A stretch of DNA of 64,000 bases, from NCBI GenBank assembly GCA_964596695.1, contig CAZQVE010000003.1, forward strand, positions 65,835 to 129,834, in the 5' to 3' direction. Shown in pieces: positions 34,069 to 41,283 of the stretch; positions within the stretch are counted from its first letter, which is position 1, and each line of letters begins with the position of its first letter. Source of the stretch: UBA2112 sp964596695. Its GTDB lineage: Bacteria; Patescibacteriota; Saccharimonadia; Saccharimonadales; Saccharimonadaceae. The notes beneath the pieces are model-generated. The model searched no databases. It was not told where the DNA came from and saw only the letters and a program-made list of their open reading frames with translations. The position numbers and the translations under genes were made by a program.

Positions 34069-35472
34069 TTACTCGGCATCGGACGCTGCGGCGTAGCAGT
34101 CGTTAAGCCGATCGGTCGGTATACTCATACGACTCATCGCGTCAGCCCATCGCTGGCCGTTGTGTCGAGCGCCTGCTCGATTAACGTGGAGACCGTCGGC
34201 CAAAATCAGCTGTCCCCACTGGCTATCCGCGGGTGAACCCGCGCTACCTGCACCGCTGAGCCAAGTCATCTGGTCGATGACGCCTATGATATTGTTAGGC
34301 CTTAAGGCTGCCGCCGCGAACAAGCCTTGGCGCGATTTGTCGGCGCCGGATCCGCCGCCTGGCGTAGGGTTGTCTTTGGATTGCACGCTGATAAGAATAA
34401 TTGGCAGGTCGGCGTCATATGCCAGGTAACGGTCGAGACCGTCCACTACGCGATCGCGATGTGCGTCGATACTTGTTACGTGGCCGTTGTCGTTGGCCGA
34501 CCCTTCATAGATAAGCGCGACAGGTGCCTGGTTTTGCCAGAAATTATGATAGTCGTTAGCACGCGCCTGCGAACCGAATACCGTATTAATCGGATCGGTT
34601 ATATCGGGATCCGTATCGTGGGTGTTGGCGCTCCACCAGCCTGTTCCACCTTGGGCCGCAGGAGCGAACTTAAAGCCGGTCGCCTCCATAAGCGCTTCTC
34701 TGCTGCCGTAAGAGTAGAAAGACCCAAGGTCCGGATCATATCCTGCCGAATGAGAAAAGATGTTGTTGCCCTCTACCCATGAATCGCCCTCCAGGACCAT
34801 CAGCGGCTTGGGCGGCGCGGAATATATGACACAGCCTTGCTTGATCCAGACACCCTGAAACCACAGCATGATTGATGGGCTAATCATTCGCCATTCACGC
34901 AGTGCGTGCTTGGAGCCGTCATCCATTGTCATTTGTCGGTAGAGTGTTTTGCTCGTGCCCGACCAGCTTGTCGTCTGTGGCAATTCCGACGCCTTATACA
35001 TACGTCCCTGGTGTTCGACATAGCATTGTGTATCGGGAGTTTTATAGACACTCCGGGCGGAGTATCCCTGAAAACAAAAGATAACTTCGGAAGAGTTAGT
35101 CATGAAATTGATATCCATGTGCCCCGTCGAGGGTAAGTCGGGATCCGTGAACTGGGTAATGCTGCGAGTGTTGTTTACGCAGCAGGTCTGTGTCGGTGTT
35201 ACGGAGATAGTGTTTGGAACCTGTACCCAATGTTGCCCCTGCTGGTTGAATTGACTGCGTCCTGCGCTATCTACGGCGTTCCACGGGACGAACACCATGC
35301 CACTGGTGTCTGGCGCTGTCGTTGTCATACCGGGGTCGGTCAGGATTCCCGACGGCAAGGTTTGCTCCATTGGCTGCATGAGCGTGGCGAGGGTCGTCTT
35401 GCCGCCGCCGTTGTGACCTCCGACGGTACCGTCGGGCGTGGAGATTCGTGAGGCGAAATGTCTGGTAGTCAT
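34069..35472 (-). CDS. SGNH/GDSL-type hydrolase
   Basis: The 467-residue protein carries an SGNH esterase domain in its C-terminal half. Block I is LMVLEGDSWVEG near residue 225, with the catalytic serine. A GSANDNG block near 320 gives the oxyanion residues, and DGLHVNRAGARHNGQ near 430 gives the Asp-His pair. It likely deacylates a surface carbohydrate. The N-terminal half is beta-rich and of unknown fold. ATG 35472 has GAGGAGGGG. It lies 15 bp downstream of the tail-fibre-like gene, so the two probably act on or form one surface structure. Confidence 0.75.
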   Translation of the reverse strand: MTTRHFASRISTPDGTVGGHNGGGKTTLATLMQPMEQTLPSGILTDPGMTTTAPDTSGMVFVPWNAVDSAGRSQFNQQGQHWVQVPNTISVTPTQTCCVNNTRSITQFTDPDLPSTGHMDINFMTNSSEVIFCFQGYSARSVYKTPDTQCYVEHQGRMYKASELPQTTSWSGTSKTLYRQMTMDDGSKHALREWRMISPSIMLWFQGVWIKQGCVIYSAPPKPLMVLEGDSWVEGNNIFSHSAGYDPDLGSFYSYGSREALMEATGFKFAPAAQGGTGWWSANTHDTDPDITDPINTVFGSQARANDYHNFWQNQAPVALIYEGSANDNGHVTSIDAHRDRVVDGLDRYLAYDADLPIILISVQSKDNPTPGGGSGADKSRQGLFAAAALRPNNIIGVIDQMTWLSGAGSAGSPADSQWGQLILADGLHVNRAGARHNGQRWADAMSRMSIPTDRLNDCYAAASDAE

Positions 35473-35487
35473 GATTGTGCCCCTCCT

Positions 35488-37065
35488 CTACCCTGTTACC
35501 AGATTAATTCCGACAAATGCCCATCTGTGATTGTTGCTGGATGTGGTGAAGTTGACCGATGCTGCGCCCGCGCCATCTCCGATGAGGATATAGTCACCAT
35601 CTCCGCTTACGTTTGCGCCCTCGCTGTAATTCGTTGTTCCGCTGAAGTCGCTCGGGGGATTAGCGCCAAAGGCAGCAGCGATTGCCACCATGTCGTTCGT
35701 GTCTGATGCTACTGTGGCATCCAAGGCGACACCGCTGTTTGAAAAATTGGTGACAGCGGTACCAAAGCTTTTGACCCCTGTGTACGATACCGAGTTGCCT
35801 TGCAGCTGGGTGATCGTTACTGACGGATCGGCGATATTTACGGTAATCGTGTGTGTGCCGACGGCGGGATTTAGCAGACCAAACAAACGTACGCTACCGA
35901 TTCTTACTGCGGTGAACTGGCCGATGTCCTGGACGCCGAGTTCGGTGAGCGCAGCACTGCCAGAGCCCGTACCGAGGTTACTTGTCACGCTATGGGTGGC
36001 GTAGCTGTCGCCAGAGAGGTTCGTGCCGTGGCTATCTACGACTCCGACGATGAGGGCGCGGCTAGAGCCGGCTGGTACGGTATGAGTCCATGCCAGGGTC
36101 GTACCTGACGTGATGCGTTGCCCCGCTCCTATGGCTGAACGGCTTACGGACGGAGGCGGATTGTCCGTGGCATGAGAGACGGTGTTCGACGGTACGGATT
36201 CGTTGCCAGCCAAGTCGTAGGCGGTGACTGTGAAATTGTACGATATGCCGGCTGTCAGACCGGTGTGCGTGTAGGTGGTGCCGGAGGTGGACGCGATATA
36301 CGCACCGTCGCGATACCATTTGTACCCGGTAACCCCAACACTGTCGCTAGCGCCAGACACGGCCACCGATACGGTTGTTTGGTCTTGTCCGGTAACGACC
36401 AGCGTTGGTTGCGACGGTGCTGCCACGTCGGATGTTCCGACAAAGCCGACGACCAGGACGTGGTACTGGTTAGCGGTCCATGTCTCGTCCGGCTCTAAGA
36501 CAATTGTATTGATTCCGGTGTGGCGTACGTTTACGGTGATTTCGGCTCCGTTGGCGCCGTTTTCGTAAATAGTGACGATGACGGATCGAGTGCCGAGGTT
36601 GTGAGTGATCGTGTACGGTCCGTTTGTGCCATCGCCAACCTCGGTTTCGTATACGCGGCCTGGCCAGGGCGCGGTGTTCGTGTTGGCGTCGACGTAAGCC
36701 TTGACGCTCTGCTGGGTCGGGATCTTCGTGGCCGAGTCGCTGGACATATCGTCCTCGTCCACCACGAAGGCCATAGGAGCGGTTGATGTGTCGGATGTAT
36801 GGACGACACCACCGCTGGCGGCGTTGAGTTTAGTTCGGACGTTGGTATCGAGCAGTTGTTCGGTAATCGACCCGTCAGCGATAGCCGCGGCTGTAATCGC
36901 GTTTGAGGCTATAGAGGCGGTTGTTACCGCATGGGGAGCAAGAACATTGTTGGTGACACTGTTGTCTTTGAGTGTGCCGTTGCTCCCGTGCGCCTGTAGG
37001 AGGAATTCGTTGAGGATATCCCCCCATTTTCCGTTGTCGGCACCTGGGACGGGAAGTCTCGCCAT
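35488..37065 (-). CDS. Tail-fibre-like surface protein with fibronectin III domain
   Basis: This 525-residue protein begins MARLPVPGADNGKWGDILNE, a start shared by phage-tail-like and CPR surface proteins. A collar-like region with SITEQLLDTNVRTKLNAASG follows. A fibronectin type III domain lies at about 215-300, with YKWYRDG and TGLTAGISYNFTVTAYD. The end is a beta-sandwich rich in Thr, Ser and Gly, ending WAFVGINLVTG. There is no signal peptide. ATG 37065 is chosen because homology begins there; the frame runs 26 codons further up. It is probably an adhesin or fibre. Confidence 0.7.
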   Translation of the reverse strand: MARLPVPGADNGKWGDILNEFLLQAHGSNGTLKDNSVTNNVLAPHAVTTASIASNAITAAAIADGSITEQLLDTNVRTKLNAASGGVVHTSDTSTAPMAFVVDEDDMSSDSATKIPTQQSVKAYVDANTNTAPWPGRVYETEVGDGTNGPYTITHNLGTRSVIVTIYENGANGAEITVNVRHTGINTIVLEPDETWTANQYHVLVVGFVGTSDVAAPSQPTLVVTGQDQTTVSVAVSGASDSVGVTGYKWYRDGAYIASTSGTTYTHTGLTAGISYNFTVTAYDLAGNESVPSNTVSHATDNPPPSVSRSAIGAGQRITSGTTLAWTHTVPAGSSRALIVGVVDSHGTNLSGDSYATHSVTSNLGTGSGSAALTELGVQDIGQFTAVRIGSVRLFGLLNPAVGTHTITVNIADPSVTITQLQGNSVSYTGVKSFGTAVTNFSNSGVALDATVASDTNDMVAIAAAFGANPPSDFSGTTNYSEGANVSGDGDYILIGDGAGAASVNFTTSSNNHRWAFVGINLVTG

Positions 37066-37066
37066 G

Positions 37067-37303
37067 CTAGGTGATGCTCCGACGGTTCGATCGAGGCTCC
37101 GGGCTCTTCTTGCCTCCGTACGCCGAATCGCCGTAGCCGCCATCTTGAGGTCTCGATTTCGGTTTTGGCTGGATGCCAGTAAGCGTTCGCATGGCTGCGG
37201 TTGCGCCGCTCATTGCCATCATAGCAAAACCTATGCGCTTGATGAATTCTTTTCGAGTAATCTTCTCGTTGAGAATGTCATTGATTGGCACTCTGACTCG
37301 CAT
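37067..37303 (-). CDS. Small protein with possible Tat-like or membrane segment
   Basis: This 78-residue protein has TRKEFIKRIGFAMMAMSGATAA near the middle: basic residues, then a hydrophobic helix. This resembles twin-arginine-like or simple anchor signals, although a true RR pair is absent. The C-terminus is hydrophilic, with GGYGDSAYGGKK. A related GGAYGAGGYG motif is in the divergent gene at 37384. ATG 37303 follows GGGGAAAAGT. Its stop lies 1 bp upstream of the fibre-like gene start, so the two are coupled. Confidence 0.55.
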   Translation of the reverse strand: MRVRVPINDILNEKITRKEFIKRIGFAMMAMSGATAAMRTLTGIQPKPKSRPQDGGYGDSAYGGKKSPEPRSNRRSIT

Positions 37304-37383
37304 ACTTTTCCCCAACTATGCTTTAATATTAATCACGTACTATAGTATATCGATTATGGTAATAGAGCAATATGGAGAAACGA

Positions 37384-37638
37384 ATGGATACTAAAAACAT
37401 GGAGGGGTCATACGACTGCGTTGACTCTGCTGATGGCGGTGCGTATGGTGCGGGCGGCTATGGTCAGTGCGAGACTGCCGTCGATACGGCACAGGTCAGT
37501 ACGTCTCCATTAAACTCCGTCGAAACCGCTGCCAGCGGTAGCCCGCTGCTCGCCATAGCGGCTATTGTCCTAGTGTTGGTTGTTGTCGTGGGTGTGGTTA
37601 TCGTCGTTCTGCGAAAAAAGCACGAAAAAAGAGACTAG
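37384..37638 (+). CDS. Small C-terminally anchored protein with GGYG motif
   Basis: This 84-residue protein has a hydrophilic N-terminus with two cysteines and GGAYGAGGYGQCE. A serine/threonine linker and one long membrane helix (about 50-73) follow, then the basic tail RKKHEKRD. It has no N-terminal signal, so it would be a tail-anchored protein; no LPxTG-type sorting motif is seen. ATG 37384 has GGAG 6 bases upstream. It diverges from the surface-protein operon and shares its Gly-Tyr motif, which hints at a common role. A strong terminator follows. Confidence 0.6.
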   Translation: MDTKNMEGSYDCVDSADGGAYGAGGYGQCETAVDTAQVSTSPLNSVETAASGSPLLAIAAIVLVLVVVVGVVIVVLRKKHEKRD

Positions 37639-37646
37639 AAACCCAA

Positions 37647-37671
37647 AAACCGCCCGTTTTGCGGGCGGTTT
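37647..37671. terminator. Bidirectional terminator between 37384 gene and rplL
   Basis: AAACCGCCCG-TTTTG-CGGGCGGTTT is a 10-bp perfect stem with A/T tracts on both sides. It serves the plus-strand gene and the convergent rplJ-rplL operon. Confidence 0.85.
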
Positions 37672-37715
37672 GGTCCACTTCATAGCGGAAACAATCGGAT
37701 CGAGAGTGAATTGGA

Positions 37716-38099
37716 TTAGACCAATTCGACAGAAGCGCCAGCTTCTTCCAGAAGTTTCTTTGCGTTGTCGGCTTCGTCTTTGCTCACGTTTTCTTTGACG
37801 TTTGCAGGTGCGCCGTCGACGATAGCTTTTGCTTCGCCTAGGCCGAGACCGGTGATTTCTTTGACAGCCTTGATCACAGCGACTTTCTGTGCGCCAGCGT
37901 CAGCCAGCTTCACAGTGAATTCGCTCTTTTCTTCGGCAGCTGCGCCAGCGTCACCGCCAGCAGCAGGACCAGCAACAGCGACAGCTGCAGCAGCAGCTGG
38001 TTCGATGCCGTATTCGTCCTTGAGGACAGTTTTCAGTTCGTTTACTTCGAGGACAGTAAGCTTGGTCAGCTCTTCTGCCAATTTCTTTACGTCAGCCAT
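37716..38099 (-). CDS. rplL: 50S ribosomal protein L7/L12
   Basis: This is the stalk protein that recruits translation GTPases. At 127 residues it has an N-terminal dimerisation helix (KKLAEELTKLTVLEVNEL), an alanine/glycine-rich hinge (residues about 36-55) and a C-terminal domain. The C-terminal domain has KVAVIKAVKEITGLGLGEAK and the KKLLEEAGA end. ATG 38099 has AAGGAG 6 bases before it. It is separated from rplJ by a 225-bp gap that holds a long palindrome, unusual in length for this gene pair. Confidence 0.97.
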   Translation of the reverse strand: MADVKKLAEELTKLTVLEVNELKTVLKDEYGIEPAAAAAVAVAGPAAGGDAGAAAEEKSEFTVKLADAGAQKVAVIKAVKEITGLGLGEAKAIVDGAPANVKENVSKDEADNAKKLLEEAGASVELV

Positions 38100-38130
38100 T
38101 TGGTTCTCCTTCATGGTCGGACAACTATCT

Positions 38131-38227
38131 TGTAGCGCATTCTGGGCGCCAAGCTGCGAGGCTCTTGAGTGGTATTATCCATACAACTCACATCACTTCT
38201 CGCTTGGCACCCCAGACTGCATCTACA
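38131..38227. repeat. Long imperfect palindrome between rplJ and rplL
   Basis: TGTAG (38131) pairs with CTACA (38223-38227); further pairs are CTGGG/CCCAG, CCAAGC/GCTTGG, GCGA/TCGC and GAGT/ACTC. The whole 97-bp segment can fold into one hairpin in the rplL leader. It could be a processing site that adjusts the L12 to L10 ratio (inference). Confidence 0.6.
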
Positions 38228-38325
38228 ATCTAGCCGTCCTCTGGTTCGTTAATAGGTAATTTTGTAGGTTACTAAAGTTTCCTTGTGTTATTCGCCATAT
38301 TCCAATAGCGAATAGCTAGGTGCAG

Positions 38326-38850
38326 CTACGCTGCAGCCTTCGCTTCAACACCGTCAAGTAATGCATGCAAGTTGCCGGACAGCGCGTTTGTAACGTCGTT
38401 GACTGGTGACAGCAATGTAGATACCACTTGACCGATGAGCTCGTTCTTGGTCGGTAGACCGGCCAGAGCTTTCACGGCGGCGGCGTCCATCACTTCGCCT
38501 TCCATGCCGAAAGCACCGACGAATTGCAGAGCAGGATTGCTCTTGGCAAATTCGTTTAGCACTTTTGCGGGACTTACTTCATCCTCGGCGCTGACTGCGT
38601 ATAGCAGTTGGCCTTGCAGGAGTGAAGTGTCGGTGTTTTTGTAAGTGTCGTTTTGGCTCATCGCGACGCGAACCAGGCGGTTTTTGACCACCCGAATTGT
38701 TACGCCGGCTTCACGGGCGGCACGGCGCAGATCTTGCAGATTAGCGACGGACAGACCGTTGTAGCTCGCAAAAACAGTGAGCTTGCTGGTGGCCAGCAGT
38801 TCAGAAACTTCAGCAACCAATTCGTTCTTTTTCGATTTACTTATCGCCAT
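38326..38850 (-). CDS. rplJ: 50S ribosomal protein L10
   Basis: This protein anchors the L12 stalk to the ribosome. The 174-residue protein starts MAISKSKKNELVAEVSELL and has FASYNGLSVANLQDLRR, VVKNRLVRVAM and the C-terminal L12-binding helix. ATG 38850 has AAGGAG 6 bases upstream; homology begins exactly there, so the longer open frame (to 38976) is not used. It is the first gene of the rplJ-rplL operon and has a 340-base leader with an L10-type regulatory element and an attenuator. Confidence 0.97.
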   Translation of the reverse strand: MAISKSKKNELVAEVSELLATSKLTVFASYNGLSVANLQDLRRAAREAGVTIRVVKNRLVRVAMSQNDTYKNTDTSLLQGQLLYAVSAEDEVSPAKVLNEFAKSNPALQFVGAFGMEGEVMDAAAVKALAGLPTKNELIGQVVSTLLSPVNDVTNALSGNLHALLDGVEAKAAA

Positions 38851-38877
38851 AGAAACTCCTTGGTTAACGATCTGACC

Positions 38878-38978
38878 TTTTGGCGCATTGCTGCGTTGTC
38901 TCCTGCGGTACTCACTCAACGTACCTATTTGTACGTTTTCGTTCCGTTCCTCGGAGCTGCCTTGCACTGCATCCAAAA
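38878..38978. repeat. Long imperfect palindrome in the rplJ leader
   Basis: TTTTGG (38878-38883) pairs with CCAAAA (38973-38978); the interior pairs imperfectly down to ACGTAC-CTATTT-GTACGT. The plan matches the element upstream of ybaB. It sits between the attenuator and the rplJ ribosome binding site. Confidence 0.6.
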
Positions 38979-39048
38979 TGACAAATCGTGTTTGTTATTT
39001 TATCGATCCGAATTGTCAAAGGTCTTGAACATTACACAGTCCCGGTTT

Positions 39049-39094
39049 TGCGAGAATAAAAATAGGTCTCAGATTCTCGCATTACCTAAGACCT
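39049..39094 (-). terminator. Attenuator in the rplJ leader
   Basis: On the minus strand AGGTCT (39089-39094) and AGACCT (39064-39069) form a stem followed by ATTTTTATT, an intrinsic terminator. A competing hairpin, TGCGAGAAT (39073-39081) with ATTCTCGCA (39049-39057), would take apart the terminator stem. Terminator and antiterminator overlap as in classical attenuation. Confidence 0.65.
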
Positions 39095-39120
39095 AGCGGG
39101 TGGATAACAATGGTGGTAGT

Positions 39121-39194
39121 TGTCACCTCGGTAGCTTCGCCTGCTGGCGAATTAAGTCTTGCGACCGCTACTGTCTTCGGTAATGTCTCTCAAA
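39121..39194 (-). ncRNA. Ribosomal protein L10 leader
   Basis: Read on the minus strand, the leader contains ACCGAAGACAGTAG, then CTTAAT, then CTACCGAGGTG. This is the order and wording of the L10-leader family known from Firmicutes and others (kink-turn element bound by the L10-L12 complex). It starts a few bases after the rplJ promoter. Binding of surplus L10 would favour the attenuator downstream (inference). Confidence 0.75.
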
Positions 39195-39222
39195 AGTATA
39201 GCAAATATCAATAGAATGTCAA
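39195..39222 (-). promoter_or_regulatory. Promoter of rplJ-rplL
   Basis: Minus strand -35 TTGACA (39217-39222), 16-bp spacer, -10 TATACT (39195-39200). It is near consensus, as expected for a ribosomal operon. Confidence 0.8.
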
Positions 39223-39269
39223 TAAAAAGCAAAAACCTGCCGCGATACTACGAGTTCTGCCGACCTAGT

Positions 39270-39722
39270 CTAAGGCACGCGCCATTCTTCGACAGCGTCG
39301 TATGGACTTGGTAAGTATCTCCATAAACGAGAGCTGTCTTCGCTCCATGTGGTTGTACCCGAACTGAGTATCCGACGCATAACAATGACGTCGTTGTCAT
39401 CCATGGGTTTCTGGGTTGCTATGCTTGTGGCTTCGTAATCCGTGATCTGGCACCAATAATAATCATTTGGCTGTCCAGTAATAACCAGGTAGTCGGTTCC
39501 ATATCGGTCAAGACGCTGTCGGACATGGATATCAATGTCGGTGATGGAGCCGTTTTTTGTGAACTGGTAGATGCCGCTGAGCATGACTTCGGTCGGTTGC
39601 TCCCAGTTATCTGATTGTCGCACGATTATTTCGTTGGCATGTGTTTGAAAAAGCTCAAACAAGTCAGAGCGCAGCATAACAAGCTCTGATTCGTCTCGCT
39701 GGATGTTCTCGGGATTTGGCAT
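39270..39722 (-). CDS. Hypothetical protein
   Basis: This 150-residue soluble, acidic protein is not recognised. It looks like an alpha/beta domain: an N-terminal helix (LVMLRSDLFELFQTHA), then several strands (EIIVRQ, DIDIHVRQ, YLVITGQ, YWCQITDYEA). The start at 39722 is chosen because -10 TATACT (39732-39737) lies 9 bases upstream. An in-frame ATG at 39746 would sit upstream of that box and be untranslated. There is no ribosome binding site, so it is leaderless. Confidence 0.6.
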   Translation of the reverse strand: MPNPENIQRDESELVMLRSDLFELFQTHANEIIVRQSDNWEQPTEVMLSGIYQFTKNGSITDIDIHVRQRLDRYGTDYLVITGQPNDYYWCQITDYEATSIATQKPMDDNDVIVMRRILSSGTTTWSEDSSRLWRYLPSPYDAVEEWRVP

Positions 39723-39835
39723 ATTGTACACAGTATAGTACAGCATGAACCTATACTACTCAAACCGCGCCCGTGTCTACAGTTATAGAAGAAGAGCCCC
39801 GGCGATTTTTATTGCTGTAATTAACACAAACTATA

Positions 39836-39865
39836 TTGACCCCCATTCAAGCATAAGCGCATAAT
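39836..39865 (+). promoter_or_regulatory. Promoter of the three-gene micro-operon
   Basis: -35 TTGACC (39836-39841), 18-bp spacer and -10 CATAAT (39860-39865). The ATGs at 39868 and 39877 follow at once, so the first message is leaderless or nearly so. Confidence 0.5.
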
Positions 39866-39867
39866 AT

Positions 39868-40113
39868 ATGTTAGTCATGCGAGTACTGGTGGGCGGTACG
39901 CACATCTTTCCACTCTCAGACGTAAATGAACATCCCGTCGGTATACACACTGGTTGCGAGTCCGCTTCTTGCGGAAACCAAGCGTCCCTGCTAGACGGCC
40001 AATCGCTACGAAAGCGTCCACGCGGATCATGCGGTAGATCTGTCAGCTCGAGTAGTTCCCCATCCAAATCCGCACGTTCAAAACAACTATCCGAAGGGGG
40101 AATAAGGAAATGA
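39868..40113 (+). CDS. Micro-operon protein 1, unknown
   Basis: This is an 81-residue protein beginning MLVMRVLVGGTHIFPLSD, with an ATG at 39877 as the alternative start. It has three cysteines and a serine/arginine/lysine-rich C-terminal half (RSVSSSSSPSKSARSK) that should be disordered. No homologue is recognised. Its stop codon overlaps the next start as ATGA (40110-40113). With a promoter just upstream and a terminator after the third gene, this is good evidence that the frame is used, though composition alone would leave doubt. Confidence 0.5.
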   Translation: MLVMRVLVGGTHIFPLSDVNEHPVGIHTGCESASCGNQASLLDGQSLRKRPRGSCGRSVSSSSSPSKSARSKQLSEGGIRK

Positions 40114-40283
40114 CAAAACTATTAAGAAGTTATCTCGGAACCTTTTTCGAGTGCGAAAGCCATGTACTGACGATGCAAATGGGCTGTATTCGTGACAAAG
40201 CGTATGGAATCATACGCTGCGAAACGAAACAGGTCATTGGCGCGGCAGACATGGGTTGCAGCAGAAAGGGGGTTCTGAGATGA
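40110..40283 (+). CDS. Micro-operon protein 2, unknown
   Basis: This 57-residue protein reads MTKLLRSYLGTFFECESHVL, then TMQMGCIRDKAYGIIRCETK, and ends in SRKGVLR. It is basic with four cysteines (residues 15, 26, 37 and 50), whose spacing is fairly even and could bind a metal. ATG 40110 is preceded by AAGGGGG and AAGGA. It overlaps both neighbours by ATGA (40110-40113 and 40280-40283), so translation is coupled along the operon. No family is recognised. Confidence 0.55.
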   Translation: MTKLLRSYLGTFFECESHVLTMQMGCIRDKAYGIIRCETKQVIGAADMGCSRKGVLR

Positions 40284-40525
40284 CTTCTCCTATACCGGTA
40301 ACCATCCTTAGTATGGGCTTTGGCCGCGATTTACGCGCCATCCCACGCCGCATGGAGTTCGAGGGCAGAGCGATCGATTTCGTCGACAACGGTCTGCGCA
40401 CGACAATCCGACGCGGCGACAGGATCGCACAGATTCTGGCACTGAGCGACGGAACACAGACGTTTCACCTCCGCAGCGACAACCGCGGCGGTACATGGAC
40501 GCTGATCGGTATTCAGAGCGCATAG
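40280..40525 (+). CDS. Micro-operon protein 3, small beta-rich protein
   Basis: This 81-residue protein is predicted to be mostly beta, with PIPVTILSMG, MEFEGRAIDFVDNG, LRTTIRRGDRIAQILALSDG and a closing GTWTLIGI strand. The pattern suggests a small barrel or sheet. It is not assigned, though it resembles small conserved CPR proteins by memory only. AAAGGGGG lies 9 bases upstream of ATG 40280. It is the last gene of the operon and is followed by a terminator. Confidence 0.6.
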   Translation: MTSPIPVTILSMGFGRDLRAIPRRMEFEGRAIDFVDNGLRTTIRRGDRIAQILALSDGTQTFHLRSDNRGGTWTLIGIQSA

Positions 40526-40543
40526 TAGCTCGGGGTTTTACTC

Positions 40544-40590
40544 GAAGCCTCCGTGAGACAGGTCTCCACTGACCTGTTGAGCGGAGGTTT
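40544..40590 (+). terminator. Terminator of the micro-operon
   Basis: AAGCCTCCG pairs with CGGAGG-TTT, with an inner ACAGGTC/GACCTGT stem, followed by TTTTGAGTTT. Confidence 0.75.
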
Positions 40591-40659
40591 TGAGTTTGTG
40601 ATTCAGTACATCCGGGCGTACCATGTCTCGGCAGTGTCCGAGTCGTGTATATTGTTATT

Positions 40660-41217
40660 ATGAAGTCGTACATGAACACCTGGACATGGCTTGGCGTTGT
40701 TGTCGGTGTGTTTGGCTGTGGACCGTTGCTCGCAATTATCGCGCTTGCCAGTATTGGTCTGTGGCCGGATCCCAACCCTAATCCTATTGGCCCTGGGCTA
40801 CTCTTCTTTGTGAGCTCTCCAGTCGTTGTCGTGCTGCTTGCGATTGGCGCTATTGTTGGGTGGCGGCAGCCCGCTACGGGGTCTGCCGTGCAATTGCCTG
40901 CTACTATGCGTTCTAAGGTAGAACGCGCCAAACTGACCGACGAGCAGCGGCTGTACATTTCGAGCAGTAGTCTTGGCGGCGCTGCCGGACTGCTCTACTT
41001 TGTGTATATGGGTGTGCCTGGCGCATATTTTCGCCATCTGGTTCGTAATCTCTACTGGCCGCACACGGTTGCCAATGCACGCCGATACGCGTGGGGCGCG
41101 GGCGGGTGGAGGTCGTTTGATGATTTTCGTCGACGCGCCGACAGTGCGGACACGGTCGTAAGAATCGTGCTTAGCATCGGTCTTCCTATTTTGCTGCTTC
41201 TCCTATTCATCGGCTAG
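40660..41217 (+). CDS. Membrane protein of unknown function
   Basis: This 185-residue protein has two N-terminal helices (about 7-35 and 45-65), a soluble part with DEQRLYISSSSLGGAAG and an arginine-rich stretch, and a C-terminal helix (about 165-185). No family is recognised. -10 TATATT (40648-40653) lies 6 bases before ATG 40660 and there is no binding site, so it is read as leaderless. Neighbours on both sides have their own promoters. Confidence 0.6.
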   Translation: MKSYMNTWTWLGVVVGVFGCGPLLAIIALASIGLWPDPNPNPIGPGLLFFVSSPVVVVLLAIGAIVGWRQPATGSAVQLPATMRSKVERAKLTDEQRLYISSSSLGGAAGLLYFVYMGVPGAYFRHLVRNLYWPHTVANARRYAWGAGGWRSFDDFRRRADSADTVVRIVLSIGLPILLLLLFIG

Positions 41218-41222
41218 TGTCA

Positions 41223-41251
41223 TTGACACCTACGCCCTTTACGCTTATACT
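41223..41251 (+). promoter_or_regulatory. Promoter of the pilin gene
   Basis: -35 TTGACA (41223-41228), 17-bp spacer, -10 TATACT (41246-41251). This is near-consensus, so the pilin should be strongly expressed. The leader is about 27 bases. Confidence 0.8.
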
Positions 41252-41283
41252 TACCGTAGCTTACATGGGGGCACAGCGTAGCT

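Noticed and set aside
35380..35430. Walker A-like GHNGGGKTT at the N-terminus of the SGNH protein
   Set aside because: No Walker B or other ATPase motif follows, and the domain is an esterase with a beta-rich N-terminus; it is a chance match.
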